The notes under the pieces: model-generated
Databases searched by the model: none
Told to the model about the DNA's origin: nothing
The model's input: the letters and a program-made list of their open reading frames with translations, nothing else
Translations under genes and position numbers: made by a program
Assembly: GCA_022072055.1 (NCBI GenBank)
Contig: JAJVIK010000004.1
Location: 86,810 to 150,809 of the forward strand
DNA from: a bacterium
Lineage (GTDB): Bacteria > Hinthialibacterota > Hinthialibacteria > OLB16
Direction: 5' to 3'
DNA: 64,000 bases
Shown here: positions 1-9,528 of the stretch, piece after piece
How the letters are laid out: each line of letters begins with the position of its first letter
How positions within the stretch are numbered: the stretch's first letter is position 1

Positions 1-117
1 GAGCATGCGCCCGACCATACAGGTGGTTTTTCCGGTTCCGGCGGCGGCCTCGACCAAGAGCGTGGTGTCCAGGTCGCCAAGAATCCGCTCGCGTTGGGTC
101 TGGTCAGGCGGAATCAT
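1..117 (-). CDS. UvrD-family helicase/nuclease, AddA-like (N-terminal fragment)
   Basis: Only the first 39 codons lie in the window; the gene runs off the left edge. The start is the ATG at 117-115. The peptide begins MIPPDQTQRERIL and contains the Walker A loop AAAGTGKTT at residues 24-32, as at the N-terminus of UvrD-type helicases. It overlaps the end of the upstream addB-like gene by 14 bases in another frame, which suggests translational coupling. An addB-like nuclease followed directly by a UvrD helicase is the usual arrangement of the AddAB (RexAB) double-strand-break resection complex, so AddA is inferred from the context. The rest of the helicase and its C-terminal nuclease domain cannot be seen. 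Confidence 0.85.
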   Translation of the reverse strand, partial: MIPPDQTQRERILGDLDTTLLVEAAAGTGKTTCMVGRML

Positions 118-3100
118 CGTCGGAATCCTCTTCCAGCCCGCGCAGATCGCGCATCGGTTCAATCTCCGAGTTTTCTGCATTCTTGAGTTTGCGGTCGCTT
201 TGGCTGGTGGTGAGATCCAGATCCCCGCAGCACGACCGATGGTCGCAGAATTCGCAGTCCTGCCTGTTTTCCGTTGGGACAAAGCTCCCGCCCGTGATCA
301 GGCGAAGGAGCTTGGAGGCCACTCCCAATCCGTCCTGGAGTTTCTCCGGGGTCCATGAAATCCGTTCCCCATGTTCCTGCGCGCCGGGGAAGAAGTAACC
401 GAACGACTCGACCTCGGCGTCCGGCCCGATGATCTCACGGAGTCGCTCGCGGACCAGGTCAATGTACAGCGCATGCTGAAGCAGCCGACCTTGGAGGAAG
501 GGGTCCTTATTCCCGAACCGCTTGGCGCCTCCGGTCTTGTAGTCCCAGATCGCATAGCGGCCGGAGGAAGTCAGATCCACTCGGTCGATGCGCCCGCGAG
601 CGCGGATCTCAACCCCTTCTTCCAGCTCCAGTCTCACCGGCTCAAGCGAGTCCAACGCGGTCGGAATGGCGCCGGAGCGCATCCCAACGGATGCCTCGAG
701 GAAAACGGGAGAGCCGGTCCGGCCAAAAACCTCCTCTTCAACCAGAAAGACATGCGCGGCGCGTTCGAGCTCGCGAAGCCGGTCCGAGAACACGCTCTCG
801 CTCGGGGGCGGGATGTCCTCCCGATAGCGCTTGACCGCTCCCCGGAGAATCTCCTGGAGTAGACCCCAGTGGAGATCGCGCTTCGGCTTTTCCGAGCGGC
901 GCATGAGTTCGGATAGGAACAAGTGGAAGACATCATGGAGCAACGAACCGAACTCGAGCGAATCGAGCCAGCGGGTCGGATCCTCCTCGAAATCATCCGG
1001 CGGCTCGATACGAAGGACATGCTTGAAGAAATACGCGAGCGGACAGCGCCCGGCGGTTTGCAGGGCGCTCGCGGAAAGTGTCGGACCGGCCTGGGTTGTG
1101 GGGTCGTCCGGGCCGCCCTCAAAGCCCGCGATTCGTCCGTCGAAAGCAGTGAACCGATCCGAATCGCGGGCGAGGCGGGCGAGGAGACCTTGCCCGAGAT
1201 GGGGATGGCAGGCCGCCACCGAGCCAAGCGCGGAGAGGCTCCCCCCAGATTCACCGAGCCTCCAGAGCCACCATTCGCCAAGATGGAGGGCGCGCTCCGC
1301 GGAAGACGGCGTGAAGGAGGCCAAGGGCAACCTTTCCGGGTCTACATCCGAGCAGCCTTCGAGTTGCTCTCCGAAGGCCGAGCTGGGAAACATTTCCCTG
1401 TCCTCCACCACCGAGCGGGAGGTGTAGCTCAGGGTCACCCGACCCCGTTGCCGCGCGAGCAGATATCGGAAGTTCTCCACTTTCCGTTCAAGGTGGTCCC
1501 TCGCGGTGGGGAGTTCAGGGGAGAGTCGGCGTCGCTCCCCATCGAGCAGCAACGGGTCCTGCAGTCCCACTCCCGGGAAACGGGTATCATCCAGTCCCAG
1601 GATATAGATGTGTTCGCGTCCTGAGTGGCCGCCGCCCGCAAGGCTCGACACATGCAGCGCGCCTTCCCTTGGGCGGCTGCCGAGAAGCGGAGTCCGTTCC
1701 GGCAAGCCCGCCAGCCAATCCCAGAGATCGAGGTCGGGCAAGCCGGAACCATCCTGAAACCACCCGTTGAGTTCTTCGATCTCCTCCAGGAATTCCCTCC
1801 GCGCGAAGTTGTCGAGCTCATTCCGGGAGGAGACGGCGGTCTCCAGGAAGTCGCGCGCGCGCTCGACCACACAAAATGTGGTCTCCGTGAAGGGAGGGGT
1901 AAGATCCAGGAGCCTCCCCACCAGAGAGCTGAGAGCCTCCATCTCGGCAATGAACCGGCTCTCGTCTCGCCGGTGAACCTCCCCCTCGTCGTCACACGCC
2001 AAGACCTGACGCTCCGCTCGCCGCTTGAGGGCGGCGAGGCGCCCCTCGATCAGGGGAAGGTATCGTTCCCTCCCCCGACCGATGGCGAGCCCGCGCAGAC
2101 ATCTTCCCAAACGCGCGGACCCTCCCGGCCCCTCGAAATCCTCCGGGCAACGGATCAGGCCATCCTCCAGCATTCGGACCAGCAGCGCCTGAGGGAAGCC
2201 TTCTCGAATCCATTCAAGCCAAAGTGTGAGAGCCTTGCCCGGTCGCGAGTAGGAGGCGGGAATTCCATCGGCGAAGGTGATCGGTGGCGAGGCATTCTCT
2301 TCGCCGCACGCCAGCCAGAATCGAGATTCAAACAGCTCATGGAGAATTGGGACATAGGATTCCTTGTCCGAAGCCACGATTTCCACGCGGTCGAGCGGCG
2401 CGCCGGCCTCCAGGCAGCGACGGAGCGCCTCGCGCGCTTCGTTGATCTCCCCATGCGCATGGAAGAATGAGAGGTGCAGGCTGTCCGGCAAGGAATCGGG
2501 GCTATCCACGGGTAGTTTGATGAGATTCTCGGCGAGAACCGTCGTCAGAAGCTCCTTTTCAAGCCCTTGGAGCTCCAGATCCTCGGGGAGCAGCGCCACA
2601 ACAGCCCCCGGCGCCGCATCGGGGTCGGTTCGCAGTCGCTCAAGCGCCAGCGCGAGGACACCCCCATGGTCGGTTCTCCTGATCCGGTCGAGTTCCTCGA
2701 TCCATAGTCCGAGCAACATCCCGAGTTCTCTGCCCTTGATCGGCGCCTCGAAGCGTTCAGGGATGAGGTCCGCCGGGGACAGTCCCGCGCGGCGGAGTTC
2801 AATCAGGGTCGAGGCGAGTCGATCGAACAGCCGTGGGGTTGGAGTCAAGTTCCTCAGGTATCCCCCGCCGGTTCTAGCGGATCGTTCCCAAACTCGCTGA
2901 GCGACGATGGATTGTCCGAGCTTGGAAAGGAGGCTGATCCGCAACGCCCGCATCCGAGGCGCGGCCAGGTCGCGCGCCAGGCCACGGACAGTCTTGACAT
3001 GTAGGTTCACCACCCCGGTCCCCGAGCGCGCCAGAGCTTCCAGCCACTGGTGACCGGCGCGCGCGTTCGGGGCAAGGAGCCACTTTTCGCGGAGAGGGTG

Positions 3101-3142
3101 TTTGCGACAGATTTCAGCGAGCGCCTTAAGCAAGCGGTTCAT
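104..3142 (-). CDS. addB: AddB-like PD-(D/E)XK nuclease with iron-sulfur cysteines
   Basis: 1012 residues, about the size of AddB, the second subunit of the AddAB helicase-nuclease that resects DNA ends for recombination. The C-terminal nuclease domain is clear: a GRID motif at 850-853 and WDYKTGG with D867 and K869, as in RecB-family nucleases. Cys700 (in AGRCPLAYFF) and the cluster C963, C966, C971/C972 match the split four-cysteine iron-sulfur site of AddB-type nucleases. The N-terminal half is an inactivated-helicase-like region with no good Walker A. The gene ends 14 bases inside the addA-like gene. The C-terminus carries an acidic low-complexity tail (EEDSDDDSA). The family assignment is firm; the exact subunit name rests on context. 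Confidence 0.88.
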   Translation of the reverse strand: MNRLLKALAEICRKHPLREKWLLAPNARAGHQWLEALARSGTGVVNLHVKTVRGLARDLAAPRMRALRISLLSKLGQSIVAQRVWERSARTGGGYLRNLTPTPRLFDRLASTLIELRRAGLSPADLIPERFEAPIKGRELGMLLGLWIEELDRIRRTDHGGVLALALERLRTDPDAAPGAVVALLPEDLELQGLEKELLTTVLAENLIKLPVDSPDSLPDSLHLSFFHAHGEINEAREALRRCLEAGAPLDRVEIVASDKESYVPILHELFESRFWLACGEENASPPITFADGIPASYSRPGKALTLWLEWIREGFPQALLVRMLEDGLIRCPEDFEGPGGSARLGRCLRGLAIGRGRERYLPLIEGRLAALKRRAERQVLACDDEGEVHRRDESRFIAEMEALSSLVGRLLDLTPPFTETTFCVVERARDFLETAVSSRNELDNFARREFLEEIEELNGWFQDGSGLPDLDLWDWLAGLPERTPLLGSRPREGALHVSSLAGGGHSGREHIYILGLDDTRFPGVGLQDPLLLDGERRRLSPELPTARDHLERKVENFRYLLARQRGRVTLSYTSRSVVEDREMFPSSAFGEQLEGCSDVDPERLPLASFTPSSAERALHLGEWWLWRLGESGGSLSALGSVAACHPHLGQGLLARLARDSDRFTAFDGRIAGFEGGPDDPTTQAGPTLSASALQTAGRCPLAYFFKHVLRIEPPDDFEEDPTRWLDSLEFGSLLHDVFHLFLSELMRRSEKPKRDLHWGLLQEILRGAVKRYREDIPPPSESVFSDRLRELERAAHVFLVEEEVFGRTGSPVFLEASVGMRSGAIPTALDSLEPVRLELEEGVEIRARGRIDRVDLTSSGRYAIWDYKTGGAKRFGNKDPFLQGRLLQHALYIDLVRERLREIIGPDAEVESFGYFFPGAQEHGERISWTPEKLQDGLGVASKLLRLITGGSFVPTENRQDCEFCDHRSCCGDLDLTTSQSDRKLKNAENSEIEPMRDLRGLEEDSDDDSA

Positions 3143-3202
3143 GGTCGAATCATATACGCGGCGAGGGCGAGACGCCCTTGGCGCGATGGATGTCCGGTCC
3201 TC

Positions 3203-3499
3203 TCAAGCATTCCTCACTCGAATGTAACGTTGGAGGGACGCGGTCCCTCGCGTCCCGCGGTCCCTCGCGTCCCGCGGTCCCTCGCGTCCCGCGGTCCCTC
3301 GCGTCCCGTTGTCCCTCGCGACCCGTTGTCCCTCGCGTCCCGCGGTCCCTCGCGTCCCGCGGTCCCTCGCTTCCCGTTGTCTCTCGCGTCCCGTTGTCTT
3401 TCGCGTCCCGCGGTCTCTCGCTTCCCTCCCATCCCGTAAGACCGGCCACGACTGAGCGTGGCCCTCCAAGGCGCCACACGATAACGTTAACCGCTCTAA
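3203..3499 (-). repeat. Dispersed non-coding element, copy 1 (expanded)
   Basis: This is the 353-base gap between ribD and addB. Read on the minus strand it begins TTTAGAGCGGTTAACG, continues through a GCGCCTTGGAGGGCCACG block, and ends CCCTCCAACGTTACATTCG then AGTGAGGAATGCTTGAG. The same blocks in the same order occur at 13769-13901. A hairpin at 3444-3463 has 7-bp arms (GGCCACG/CGTGGCC) and a 6-base loop. The centre is a 17-bp tandem array (3242-3428). The first bases of the element form the TAG stop codon of ribD. No open frame here resembles a protein. Confidence 0.85.
3242..3428. repeat. 17-bp tandem repeat, eleven units
   Basis: Eleven head-to-tail units of GGTCCCTCGCGTCCCGC (plus strand), starting at 3242, 3259, 3276, 3293, 3310, 3327, 3344, 3361, 3378, 3395 and 3412. 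The first three and the seventh are identical; the units near 3361-3428 have drifted. Each unit holds the word GGGAC twice on the minus strand, so it looks like an imperfect dimer of 9 + 8 bases. Because 17 is not a multiple of three, the array opens frames of Arg/Asp/Gly/Thr-rich peptide in several phases; these are by-products, not genes. Confidence 0.95.
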
Positions 3500-4611
3500 A
3501 GAAGGTTCAGATAGCCGTGCACAATGACATCCGCGCCCATCGTCCGAATGTCAACCGATTGGAGCTCGACCCCATCCGCGATGGAGCTGCACTGGTTGTT
3601 TCCGGGGAAGGGGGAGATCGCCTCGGCGTCATTCAGGATTTTCGGGCCGATCACGGCGTGGACCTCATCCACCAAGCCGGCATCCAGGAATCCCGCGAGG
3701 GTCTGCGCGCCTCCCTCCACCAGGAGGCTGTCGACCTCTCGCTCGTGAAGGAGCGCAAGGAGCTCATGCAGGATGGATTCGCCCGGCTTGAGGTTTTCCC
3801 CGAGCAGGACTCCCTCCACCCCCGGCGGTTCCTCAAGCTTGCCGCGATAGCGCCGCGCCGAGATCACATGCAACACCGGCGCGTCCCGCGCGGTGGCGGC
3901 GAGCTTCCCGCCTCGCGGGAGTGAGCCGGTTCCGCCCAAGACAATTCGGAGGGGTTGTCTCGGCGGTGGCTCGGTCTTGATCCGGCAGGTGAGAATCGGG
4001 TCATCGGTGATCGCCGTGCGGTAACCCACGACAATCGCGCGGCGGCTCCTTCGGAGGTCATGGACCCACTCACGCGACTCCACGCCGGAAATCCACTTGC
4101 TCGAACCGGTCGAAGCGGCGATCCGGCCATCCAGGGTCATGGCGTACTTGAGAGTCACCCACGGCCGTTTCCGAAGAACTCGAGAAAGAAAGGGTTGATT
4201 CAGGAGGCGCGCCTCCCGCTCCAAAACCCCGACCTCGACCTCGATGCCGCGCTCCCGCATCGCCGCCAGCGAACGGCCATCAGTGAGGGGATTGGGGTCT
4301 TTCATCGCCACAACAACCCGCGCCACACCCGATTCGAGAACCCGGTCGAGGCACGGCGGGGTGCGGCCCCGGTGGGCGCAGGGTTCGAGGGTGACAAAGA
4401 GGGTGGCGCCGCGCGCCGCCTCGCCCGCGCGGTCCAGCGCAATCCGTTCGGCGTGTGCCTCTCCGCAACGTTCATGAAAGCCCTCGGCGAGGAGCTCCTT
4501 CCCCCGCGCGACCACCGCGCCGACCATCGGATTCGGCGAGGTCCAACCGACTCCCCGCGCCGCGAGCGCGAGAGCATGACGCATCCATTTCTCATCATCT
4601 GATGCGGTCAT
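3496..4611 (-). CDS. ribD: Bifunctional riboflavin deaminase/reductase RibD
   Basis: 371 residues. It catalyses deamination of the pyrimidine ring and then reduction of the ribose side chain, the second and third steps of riboflavin synthesis. The N-terminal cytidine-deaminase-like domain has HAE at 53-55 and PCAHRGRTPPC, giving the zinc ligands H53, C78 and C87. The reductase domain starts near RPWVTLKYAMTLDGRIA. The chosen ATG (4611-4609) has GTGAGG six bases upstream; a GTG at 4623 overlapping the rdgB stop is a weaker alternative. It follows rdgB with an 8-base gap. Its TAG stop is made by the terminal bases of a dispersed repeat element. No other riboflavin gene is in the window. Confidence 0.93.
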   Translation of the reverse strand: MTASDDEKWMRHALALAARGVGWTSPNPMVGAVVARGKELLAEGFHERCGEAHAERIALDRAGEAARGATLFVTLEPCAHRGRTPPCLDRVLESGVARVVVAMKDPNPLTDGRSLAAMRERGIEVEVGVLEREARLLNQPFLSRVLRKRPWVTLKYAMTLDGRIAASTGSSKWISGVESREWVHDLRRSRRAIVVGYRTAITDDPILTCRIKTEPPPRQPLRIVLGGTGSLPRGGKLAATARDAPVLHVISARRYRGKLEEPPGVEGVLLGENLKPGESILHELLALLHEREVDSLLVEGGAQTLAGFLDAGLVDEVHAVIGPKILNDAEAISPFPGNNQCSSIADGVELQSVDIRTMGADVIVHGYLNLL

Positions 4612-4619
4612 TGCGCGCC

Positions 4620-5213
4620 TCACTTGCCAAGCTGTTTCAGGAACTCGCGGACCGCCGCGAGGGCTTTCCCACGGTGGCTGATCGCGTGTTTTTCCCCCGG
4701 GGGAAGCTCCGCCATCGAACGGTCCATGCCCGGCGGCTGGAAGATCGGATCATAGCCGAACCCTTGGGAGCCGCGCGGGGCGTCCAGAATCCGCCCCTCG
4801 CACTCACCGCTCGCCTGAAAGAGGATCTTCCCATCCCCGAATAGAGTGGCGCAGCACACGAACCGAGCGGTCCGCTTGTCCGGTGGAACAGCGCTAAGCT
4901 TTTCCAGGAGGAATCGATTCCGTTCGCCATCCGACTCCTTGCCGCCATAGCGGGCTGAATAGACCCCCGGCTCGCCGCCAAGGGCATCCACCACCAGGCC
5001 GGAATCATCCGCTAGGCTCCACAACCCGGTGAAGAGACTGGCCTCGCGCGCCTTCTTTTCAGAGTTCGCCTCGAAGGTAAGGCCATCCTCCACAACTTCG
5101 GGGTACTCCGGAAACTCCTCCAGGGAAACCACCTCAAAGGGGAGTCCCTCGAGTAGCTGCCCGAGCTCCAGGGCCTTCTTGCGGTTCCGGCTGGCGAGGA
5201 GGATGGGCCTCAT
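4620..5213 (-). CDS. rdgB: XTP/dITP diphosphatase (RdgB/HAM1)
   Basis: 197 residues, the normal length for the HAM1 family, which hydrolyses non-canonical purine triphosphates (ITP, dITP, XTP) to the monophosphate and keeps them out of nucleic acids. The N-terminus [14 protein letters not shown] matches the substrate loop (usually ATxNxxK, here ASRNRKK). The conserved stretch [20 protein letters not shown] and the C-terminal GFGYDPIF and SHRGKAL motifs are all present. Its start overlaps the hisF stop (ATGA), so it is probably co-translated with hisF and ribD. Confidence 0.95.
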   Translation of the reverse strand: MRPILLASRNRKKALELGQLLEGLPFEVVSLEEFPEYPEVVEDGLTFEANSEKKAREASLFTGLWSLADDSGLVVDALGGEPGVYSARYGGKESDGERNRFLLEKLSAVPPDKRTARFVCCATLFGDGKILFQASGECEGRILDAPRGSQGFGYDPIFQPPGMDRSMAELPPGEKHAISHRGKALAAVREFLKQLGK

Positions 5214-5992
5214 GCGGAGAGCTTGTGGCGCACGGTCACTCCGCGCCCCCGGAGGTACTCGTGCGCCTGATCCACGGTGTATTCGCCGAAGTGAAAGATA
5301 GAGGCCACCAGGGCGGCATCCGCCTTCCCTTCGGTGACCGCCTCGCAGAGGTGCTGGAGGTTGCCCGCGCCGCCGGAGGCGATTACCGGTATCTTCACCG
5401 CCTCGGCGATCGCGCGAGTGAGAGGAAGGTCATAGCCATCCCTGGTTCCGTCTGCATCCATGCTGGTGAGCAGGATTTCGCCCGCTCCGCGGCGCTCGAC
5501 CTCCCGCGCCCACAGGACCGCGTCCCGGCCGGTCGGGCGACGTCCCCCATGGGTGTAAACCTCCCAGGGTCCGACCCCTTTTCGGCGGATTGTGGAGCGT
5601 GCATCAATCGCCACCACAATGCACTGACAGCCGAAATAGCGCGCACCTTCGTTGACCAGATCGGGTTGAAGCACCGCCGCGGTGTTGATGGAAATCTTGT
5701 CCGCCCCGGCTTCCAAGAGACGGCGCATGTCGGCGACCGAGCGGATGCCCCCGCCGACCGTGAGCGGCATGAACACCTGCTCCGCGGTGCGCGCCACCAC
5801 ATCCACCATCGTGTCGCGGTGATCGCTGGAGGCGGTGATATCGAGGAAGGTGAGTTCATCCGCGCCCTGTTCGTCGTAGCGTTTGGCCACCTCCACCGGG
5901 TCCCCGGCGTCGCGGATGTCGATGAAATTGACCCCCTTGACCACTCGTCCCTGGTCCACATCCAGGCAAGGGATAATCCGTTTCGCGAGCAC
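5210..5992 (-). CDS. hisF: Imidazole glycerol phosphate synthase, cyclase subunit HisF
   Basis: 260 residues, a (beta/alpha)8 barrel that closes the imidazole ring of histidine using ammonia from HisH. It begins [19 protein letters not shown], with the catalytic Asp of CLDV; the second catalytic Asp is in [10 protein letters not shown], and the phosphate-binding VGGGIR and ASGGAGN loops are present. The start is GTG at 5992. It overlaps rdgB by four bases and starts 2 bases after the TIM-barrel gene. hisD lies 46 kb away on the other strand, and hisH and hisA are not in the window, so the his genes are scattered. Confidence 0.96.
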   Translation of the reverse strand: MLAKRIIPCLDVDQGRVVKGVNFIDIRDAGDPVEVAKRYDEQGADELTFLDITASSDHRDTMVDVVARTAEQVFMPLTVGGGIRSVADMRRLLEAGADKISINTAAVLQPDLVNEGARYFGCQCIVVAIDARSTIRRKGVGPWEVYTHGGRRPTGRDAVLWAREVERRGAGEILLTSMDADGTRDGYDLPLTRAIAEAVKIPVIASGGAGNLQHLCEAVTEGKADAALVASIFHFGEYTVDQAHEYLRGRGVTVRHKLSA

Positions 5993-5994
5993 TG

Positions 5995-6774
5995 TTACCA
6001 GCCTCTTCCTTCCACTAGCCCGCGCGAGGCCAGGTAATCAAAGCTTTTCCGCGCGCTCTCGATCGGAGGCCCTGGGCAGATGTCCTGCTCCACCAGGAGC
6101 CATTTCACACCGGCCTTCTCCGCCGCCGCGAAGATCCCATCCCAATCGAGAATCCCCGATCCGATTTCCGCGAAGGAGCGGTTCGCGTCCCCCGCCATGT
6201 CCTTGATGTGCAGGAGCGCCACCCGACCGGCATAGCGGTTCAGGTACCCCACCGGACTCTCGCCGCCGTGTTGCACCCAATAGGTGTCCAGCTCGGCGAG
6301 GAGGTTCTCCGGCGCGGCGAGGGACAGCAACAGGTCCAGATAGTACTGGCCGTTTTCTTTGCCGCTGAACTCAAAGGAATGGTTGTGATACGAAAGCGAT
6401 AGGCCCCTCTCCCGGAGCCTGGCCCCGACCTTATCCAGGATCCGCGCCGCATCACGGTACCCATCCGCCCCTTTGTCTTGAAACTCTTGGGGAAGATAGG
6501 GGCAGACAATTCGGCTGTTGCCGATCCGGAGGTTGTAGTCGATCACTTGGTCCAAGCTCCCTTCAAGCTGATCGATCCCATGGTGGGAACCCGCCGCCTC
6601 CAGGTTGTTCTCCTCCAGCAGCATCTTCATTTCCTTGGTGGAAAGTCCGCCATCCCCCGCGAGTTCCACTCCCTGGTACCCAATCTCGGCCACCGCGCGG
6701 ATGGTCGCTCGAAAGTCCTTGGCGCAATCCTCGCGGAGCGTGTAAAGCTGGATGCCGACCGGAATCTTGGACAT
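5995..6774 (-). CDS. Sugar phosphate isomerase/epimerase-like TIM barrel (AP_endonuc_2 family)
   Basis: 259 residues from the ATG at 6774, which has GGAGG nine bases upstream; a longer frame to 6837 lacks support. The protein begins with [16 protein letters not shown] and continues [10 protein letters not shown], typical of xylose-isomerase-like TIM barrels. Likely metal and substrate residues lie in [24 protein letters not shown] and LLHIKDMAG, each carrying an acidic or His residue at the expected strand end. Members of this family isomerise or epimerise sugars and inositols. The substrate cannot be told from the sequence; the nearby rhamnulokinase is on the other strand and gives only a weak hint. 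Confidence 0.82.
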   Translation of the reverse strand: MSKIPVGIQLYTLREDCAKDFRATIRAVAEIGYQGVELAGDGGLSTKEMKMLLEENNLEAAGSHHGIDQLEGSLDQVIDYNLRIGNSRIVCPYLPQEFQDKGADGYRDAARILDKVGARLRERGLSLSYHNHSFEFSGKENGQYYLDLLLSLAAPENLLAELDTYWVQHGGESPVGYLNRYAGRVALLHIKDMAGDANRSFAEIGSGILDWDGIFAAAEKAGVKWLLVEQDICPGPPIESARKSFDYLASRGLVEGRGW

Positions 6775-6833
6775 GAGGGAAAACCTCCGAGGTGGGATGC
6801 CGAAATGATCATCCGAAATGGGGCGGAAGCTTG

Positions 6834-7946
6834 TCAAGCGCGAGCGCTCGCCTCCGCCATGCGACGTAGAATCCCAATCCCACGCCTGATGGTCTCGTCC
6901 GGCGCGGCGAACGAGATCCGGAAGTGGGTCTTGCGCTCCGAAAAAACGCTCCCCGGGACAACCAGCAGATCGTTCTTGATCGCCTCGGCGCAGAATGAAT
7001 CCCCATCGCCCCCCGGAGCTTCAGGGAAGATGTAAAAGGCCCCGCCGGGTTTGGAGACTGTAAAGGAATCCTTGAGGCCGCCGTAAATCAGGTCCCGCTT
7101 GGCGCGATAGGCCTCCCAATGGGGGCGCATGTCGAGATCAAGCGCCGCAATCCCCATCTGTTGGCCCACGCTCGGCGCGCACACGAACGAGTATTGCTGG
7201 AGCTCCTCCATCGCCGCGATCGCATCAGACGGCCCCACCGCGTAACCAAGACGCCACCCGGTCATCGCATAGGTCTTCGAGAATCCCCCCAAAACCATCG
7301 TGTTCTCATGAACATCGCCCATCGAGACATACGGCTCATCATAGACAAACAGGTCGTAAATCTCATCCGAGATCACCAACAGATCTCGTGAGCGCGCCAG
7401 CGCGGCGATCCCCTCGAGCTCCGCTCGACCGGCAACCGCTCCGGTGGGATTGGCGGGACTGTTGACCAGGATCGCGCGGGTCTTGTCGGTGAGGCGCGGC
7501 GCGATGCGCTCGGCGGTGAGACGGAAATCCGGATAGAGGTCCACATACACCGGGACCGCGCCGATCAGATTGAGGAGGTGCTTGTACATGACAAAGTAAG
7601 GCTCCGGAACGATGACCTCATCTCCCGGATCGAAGAGCGCCATGAAAGCCAGGAGGATTCCACCGGAGGTTCCGGAGGTGATCAGGACTCCATCACTCCC
7701 AATCGTCTTCTTGGCCGAAAGCTTCTCAACCACCTTGTCCTTAAGCGCCTGGACCCCGCCGGTCTGAGTGTAGCGGTTGTGACCCTCATCCATGGCCTTG
7801 AGCGCCACCCGTCGGAGTTCCGGAGGAATATCAAAGTCCGGCTGTCCGATGCTCAGGTTGCAGGGGTCCTTCATTTTCCCCGCGAGGGCGAAAACCTTCC
7901 GGATTCCGGAGGAGTCGATTCGGTCCATTCGTTCGGCAAGTAGCAT
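6834..7946 (-). CDS. PLP-dependent class I/II aminotransferase
   Basis: 370 residues from the ATG at 7946, with AAGGA upstream; the open frame to 8180 runs into the neighbour and is not used. This is a fold-type I aminotransferase of the aspartate/aromatic group. Visible motifs are NLSIGQPDFDIP near the N-terminus, the NSPANPTG loop, the ISDEIYDLFVYD cofactor strand and SKTYAMTGWRLGY, where the Lys after Ser binds PLP. It sits 23 bases downstream of the beta-CASP nuclease and 59 bases upstream of the TIM-barrel gene on the same strand. The amino acid substrate is not predictable; a general aspartate/aromatic role is most likely. Confidence 0.9.
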   Translation of the reverse strand: MLLAERMDRIDSSGIRKVFALAGKMKDPCNLSIGQPDFDIPPELRRVALKAMDEGHNRYTQTGGVQALKDKVVEKLSAKKTIGSDGVLITSGTSGGILLAFMALFDPGDEVIVPEPYFVMYKHLLNLIGAVPVYVDLYPDFRLTAERIAPRLTDKTRAILVNSPANPTGAVAGRAELEGIAALARSRDLLVISDEIYDLFVYDEPYVSMGDVHENTMVLGGFSKTYAMTGWRLGYAVGPSDAIAAMEELQQYSFVCAPSVGQQMGIAALDLDMRPHWEAYRAKRDLIYGGLKDSFTVSKPGGAFYIFPEAPGGDGDSFCAEAIKNDLLVVPGSVFSERKTHFRISFAAPDETIRRGIGILRRMAEASARA

Positions 7947-7968
7947 GCTTTGTTCCTTGTTCTCGTCA

Positions 7969-9366
7969 TCAGACGAGTGGGTATTCCTTGTACAGCTCCG
8001 GCACGGTGACATCCCGGTCGCCTTTGTCGGCCAGGAATCGGGCGTAGGCCTCGCACTGCTCCTCCTCACCGTGCACCAGGAAGATCTTTTCGACCGCGCT
8101 CCCCAGGCCCTGTCGATATTCAAACAACTCGTCCCGGTCGGCGTGACCGGAGAAGGCGTTGATAACCTCGACCTTGGCATCGACCGGATGCATCAGGCCG
8201 AAGATGCGGACCTCGGCGTCTCCGCGCAGGATCTTGCGCCCCAGGGTGTAGTGGGCCTGAAATCCGACAATCAGGATCGTGCAGCGCTCGTCCGAGATGT
8301 GGTTGCGCAGATGGTGCAGCACACGCCCCGCCTCGCACATCCCGGAGGGAGCGATGATGATACAGGATCCCGGCATGTCGTTGATCGCCTTGGAATCCTC
8401 CACGCTGGTGACATAAGAGAGACCCTCGAACGAAAAGGGGCTGTCGTTATGATTGTTGAACAGCAACACCTCCTCGTCGTAGCATTCCGGATGCATTCGG
8501 AAGACCTGGGTGATGTTGGTGGCGAGCGGGCTGTCCACGAACACCGGAAGCTTGGGGATCTTCTTAGCGAGCAGGAGCTTCTTGAGGGCGAAGACAATCT
8601 CCTGGGCGCGCTCCAAGGCGAAACTCGGGATGATGATCTTGCCCTTCCTGGCCACTGTCTCGTTGATGATCCTGGCGAGGTGGTCATCGCGGGTTTCGAT
8701 TGGCTCGTGCAAGCGGTCCCCGTAGGTGGATTCCGAGACAAAGAACTCCACTCCTTGGGGGTAGACCGGATCCTTGAGGATCGGGAGCCCCTTCCGTCCA
8801 AGGTCCCCCGAGAACAGGAACCGGCGCTTCTCGGCGTTCTCCTCCAGGTCCAGCAGGACCACCGCCGAGCCGAGAACATGCGCGGCGTTGTGGAAGGTGA
8901 GCTGGACTCCCGGCGAGATGGGGAGCGTGGTGTTGTAATCAATCGCCACAAAACGCGAAAGGCAGGCGCGGGCGTCCGCCTCATCGTAGATCGGGGTGAT
9001 CCGGTCTTTCTCCCCGCGCTCCTCGGCCTTGCGATTGTAGAACTCGGCGTCCTTGACCTGGATGTAGGCCGAGTCCATGAGCATCAACGAGCATAGGTCG
9101 CGGGTTGCGAAGGTGGTGTAGATGACCCCCTTGAAGCCGTTCTTGACCAGGGTGGGGATGCTCCCTGTGTGGTCAATGTGGGCGTGCGAAAGGACCATGA
9201 CATCGATGCTTTTCGGATCGAAGGGAAGCTCGCGATTCAGCCGGTTGGACTCGCTCCGTTTGCCCTGGAAGAACCCGCAGTCCAGGAGGATCCGCTTCCC
9301 CTGGACCGTGAGGATATGCATGGAGCCGGTCACCTCGCGGACCGCGCCCATGAATTGGATGTGCAT
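7969..9366 (-). CDS. Metallo-beta-lactamase/beta-CASP RNA nuclease (CPSF-like)
   Basis: 465 residues from the ATG at 9366, preceded by GGGGAG. The N-terminal MHIQFMGAVREVTGS is typical of bacterial CPSF73-like beta-CASP proteins. The zinc motif is SHAHIDHTG. The beta-CASP cap and C-terminal RNA-specificity part include FVSESTYGDR, PSFALERAQE, IIAPSGMCEAGRV and a late His in FLVHGEEEQ. Such enzymes process or degrade RNA. The longer open frame extends 154 codons upstream through non-coding sequence without a binding site and was dropped. Confidence 0.9.
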   Translation of the reverse strand: MHIQFMGAVREVTGSMHILTVQGKRILLDCGFFQGKRSESNRLNRELPFDPKSIDVMVLSHAHIDHTGSIPTLVKNGFKGVIYTTFATRDLCSLMLMDSAYIQVKDAEFYNRKAEERGEKDRITPIYDEADARACLSRFVAIDYNTTLPISPGVQLTFHNAAHVLGSAVVLLDLEENAEKRRFLFSGDLGRKGLPILKDPVYPQGVEFFVSESTYGDRLHEPIETRDDHLARIINETVARKGKIIIPSFALERAQEIVFALKKLLLAKKIPKLPVFVDSPLATNITQVFRMHPECYDEEVLLFNNHNDSPFSFEGLSYVTSVEDSKAINDMPGSCIIIAPSGMCEAGRVLHHLRNHISDERCTILIVGFQAHYTLGRKILRGDAEVRIFGLMHPVDAKVEVINAFSGHADRDELFEYRQGLGSAVEKIFLVHGEEEQCEAYARFLADKGDRDVTVPELYKEYPLV

Positions 9367-9528
9367 GGAGGACTCCCCGAAAGTGTTCGGTGAACAGACA
9401 AGGGAGTTTAGCGTGGGGAGTGCCTTGAACAAGCCCAACTGGAGCGCCTCGAAAAAGGGCGTGCCGACAAGGGTTAACCGCCTGCTTGAAACGAGGTACA
9501 TTGATGTGAGATTTGTAACGAGAACAGC

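Noticed and set aside
3242..3428. CRISPR-like array or Arg/Asp/Gly-rich repeat protein
   Set aside because: Units are contiguous 17-mers without spacers, and the unit length shifts frame so no single protein frame is favoured.
7792..9096. 434-residue plus-strand frame
   Set aside because: Antisense to the beta-CASP nuclease; no domain or start signal.
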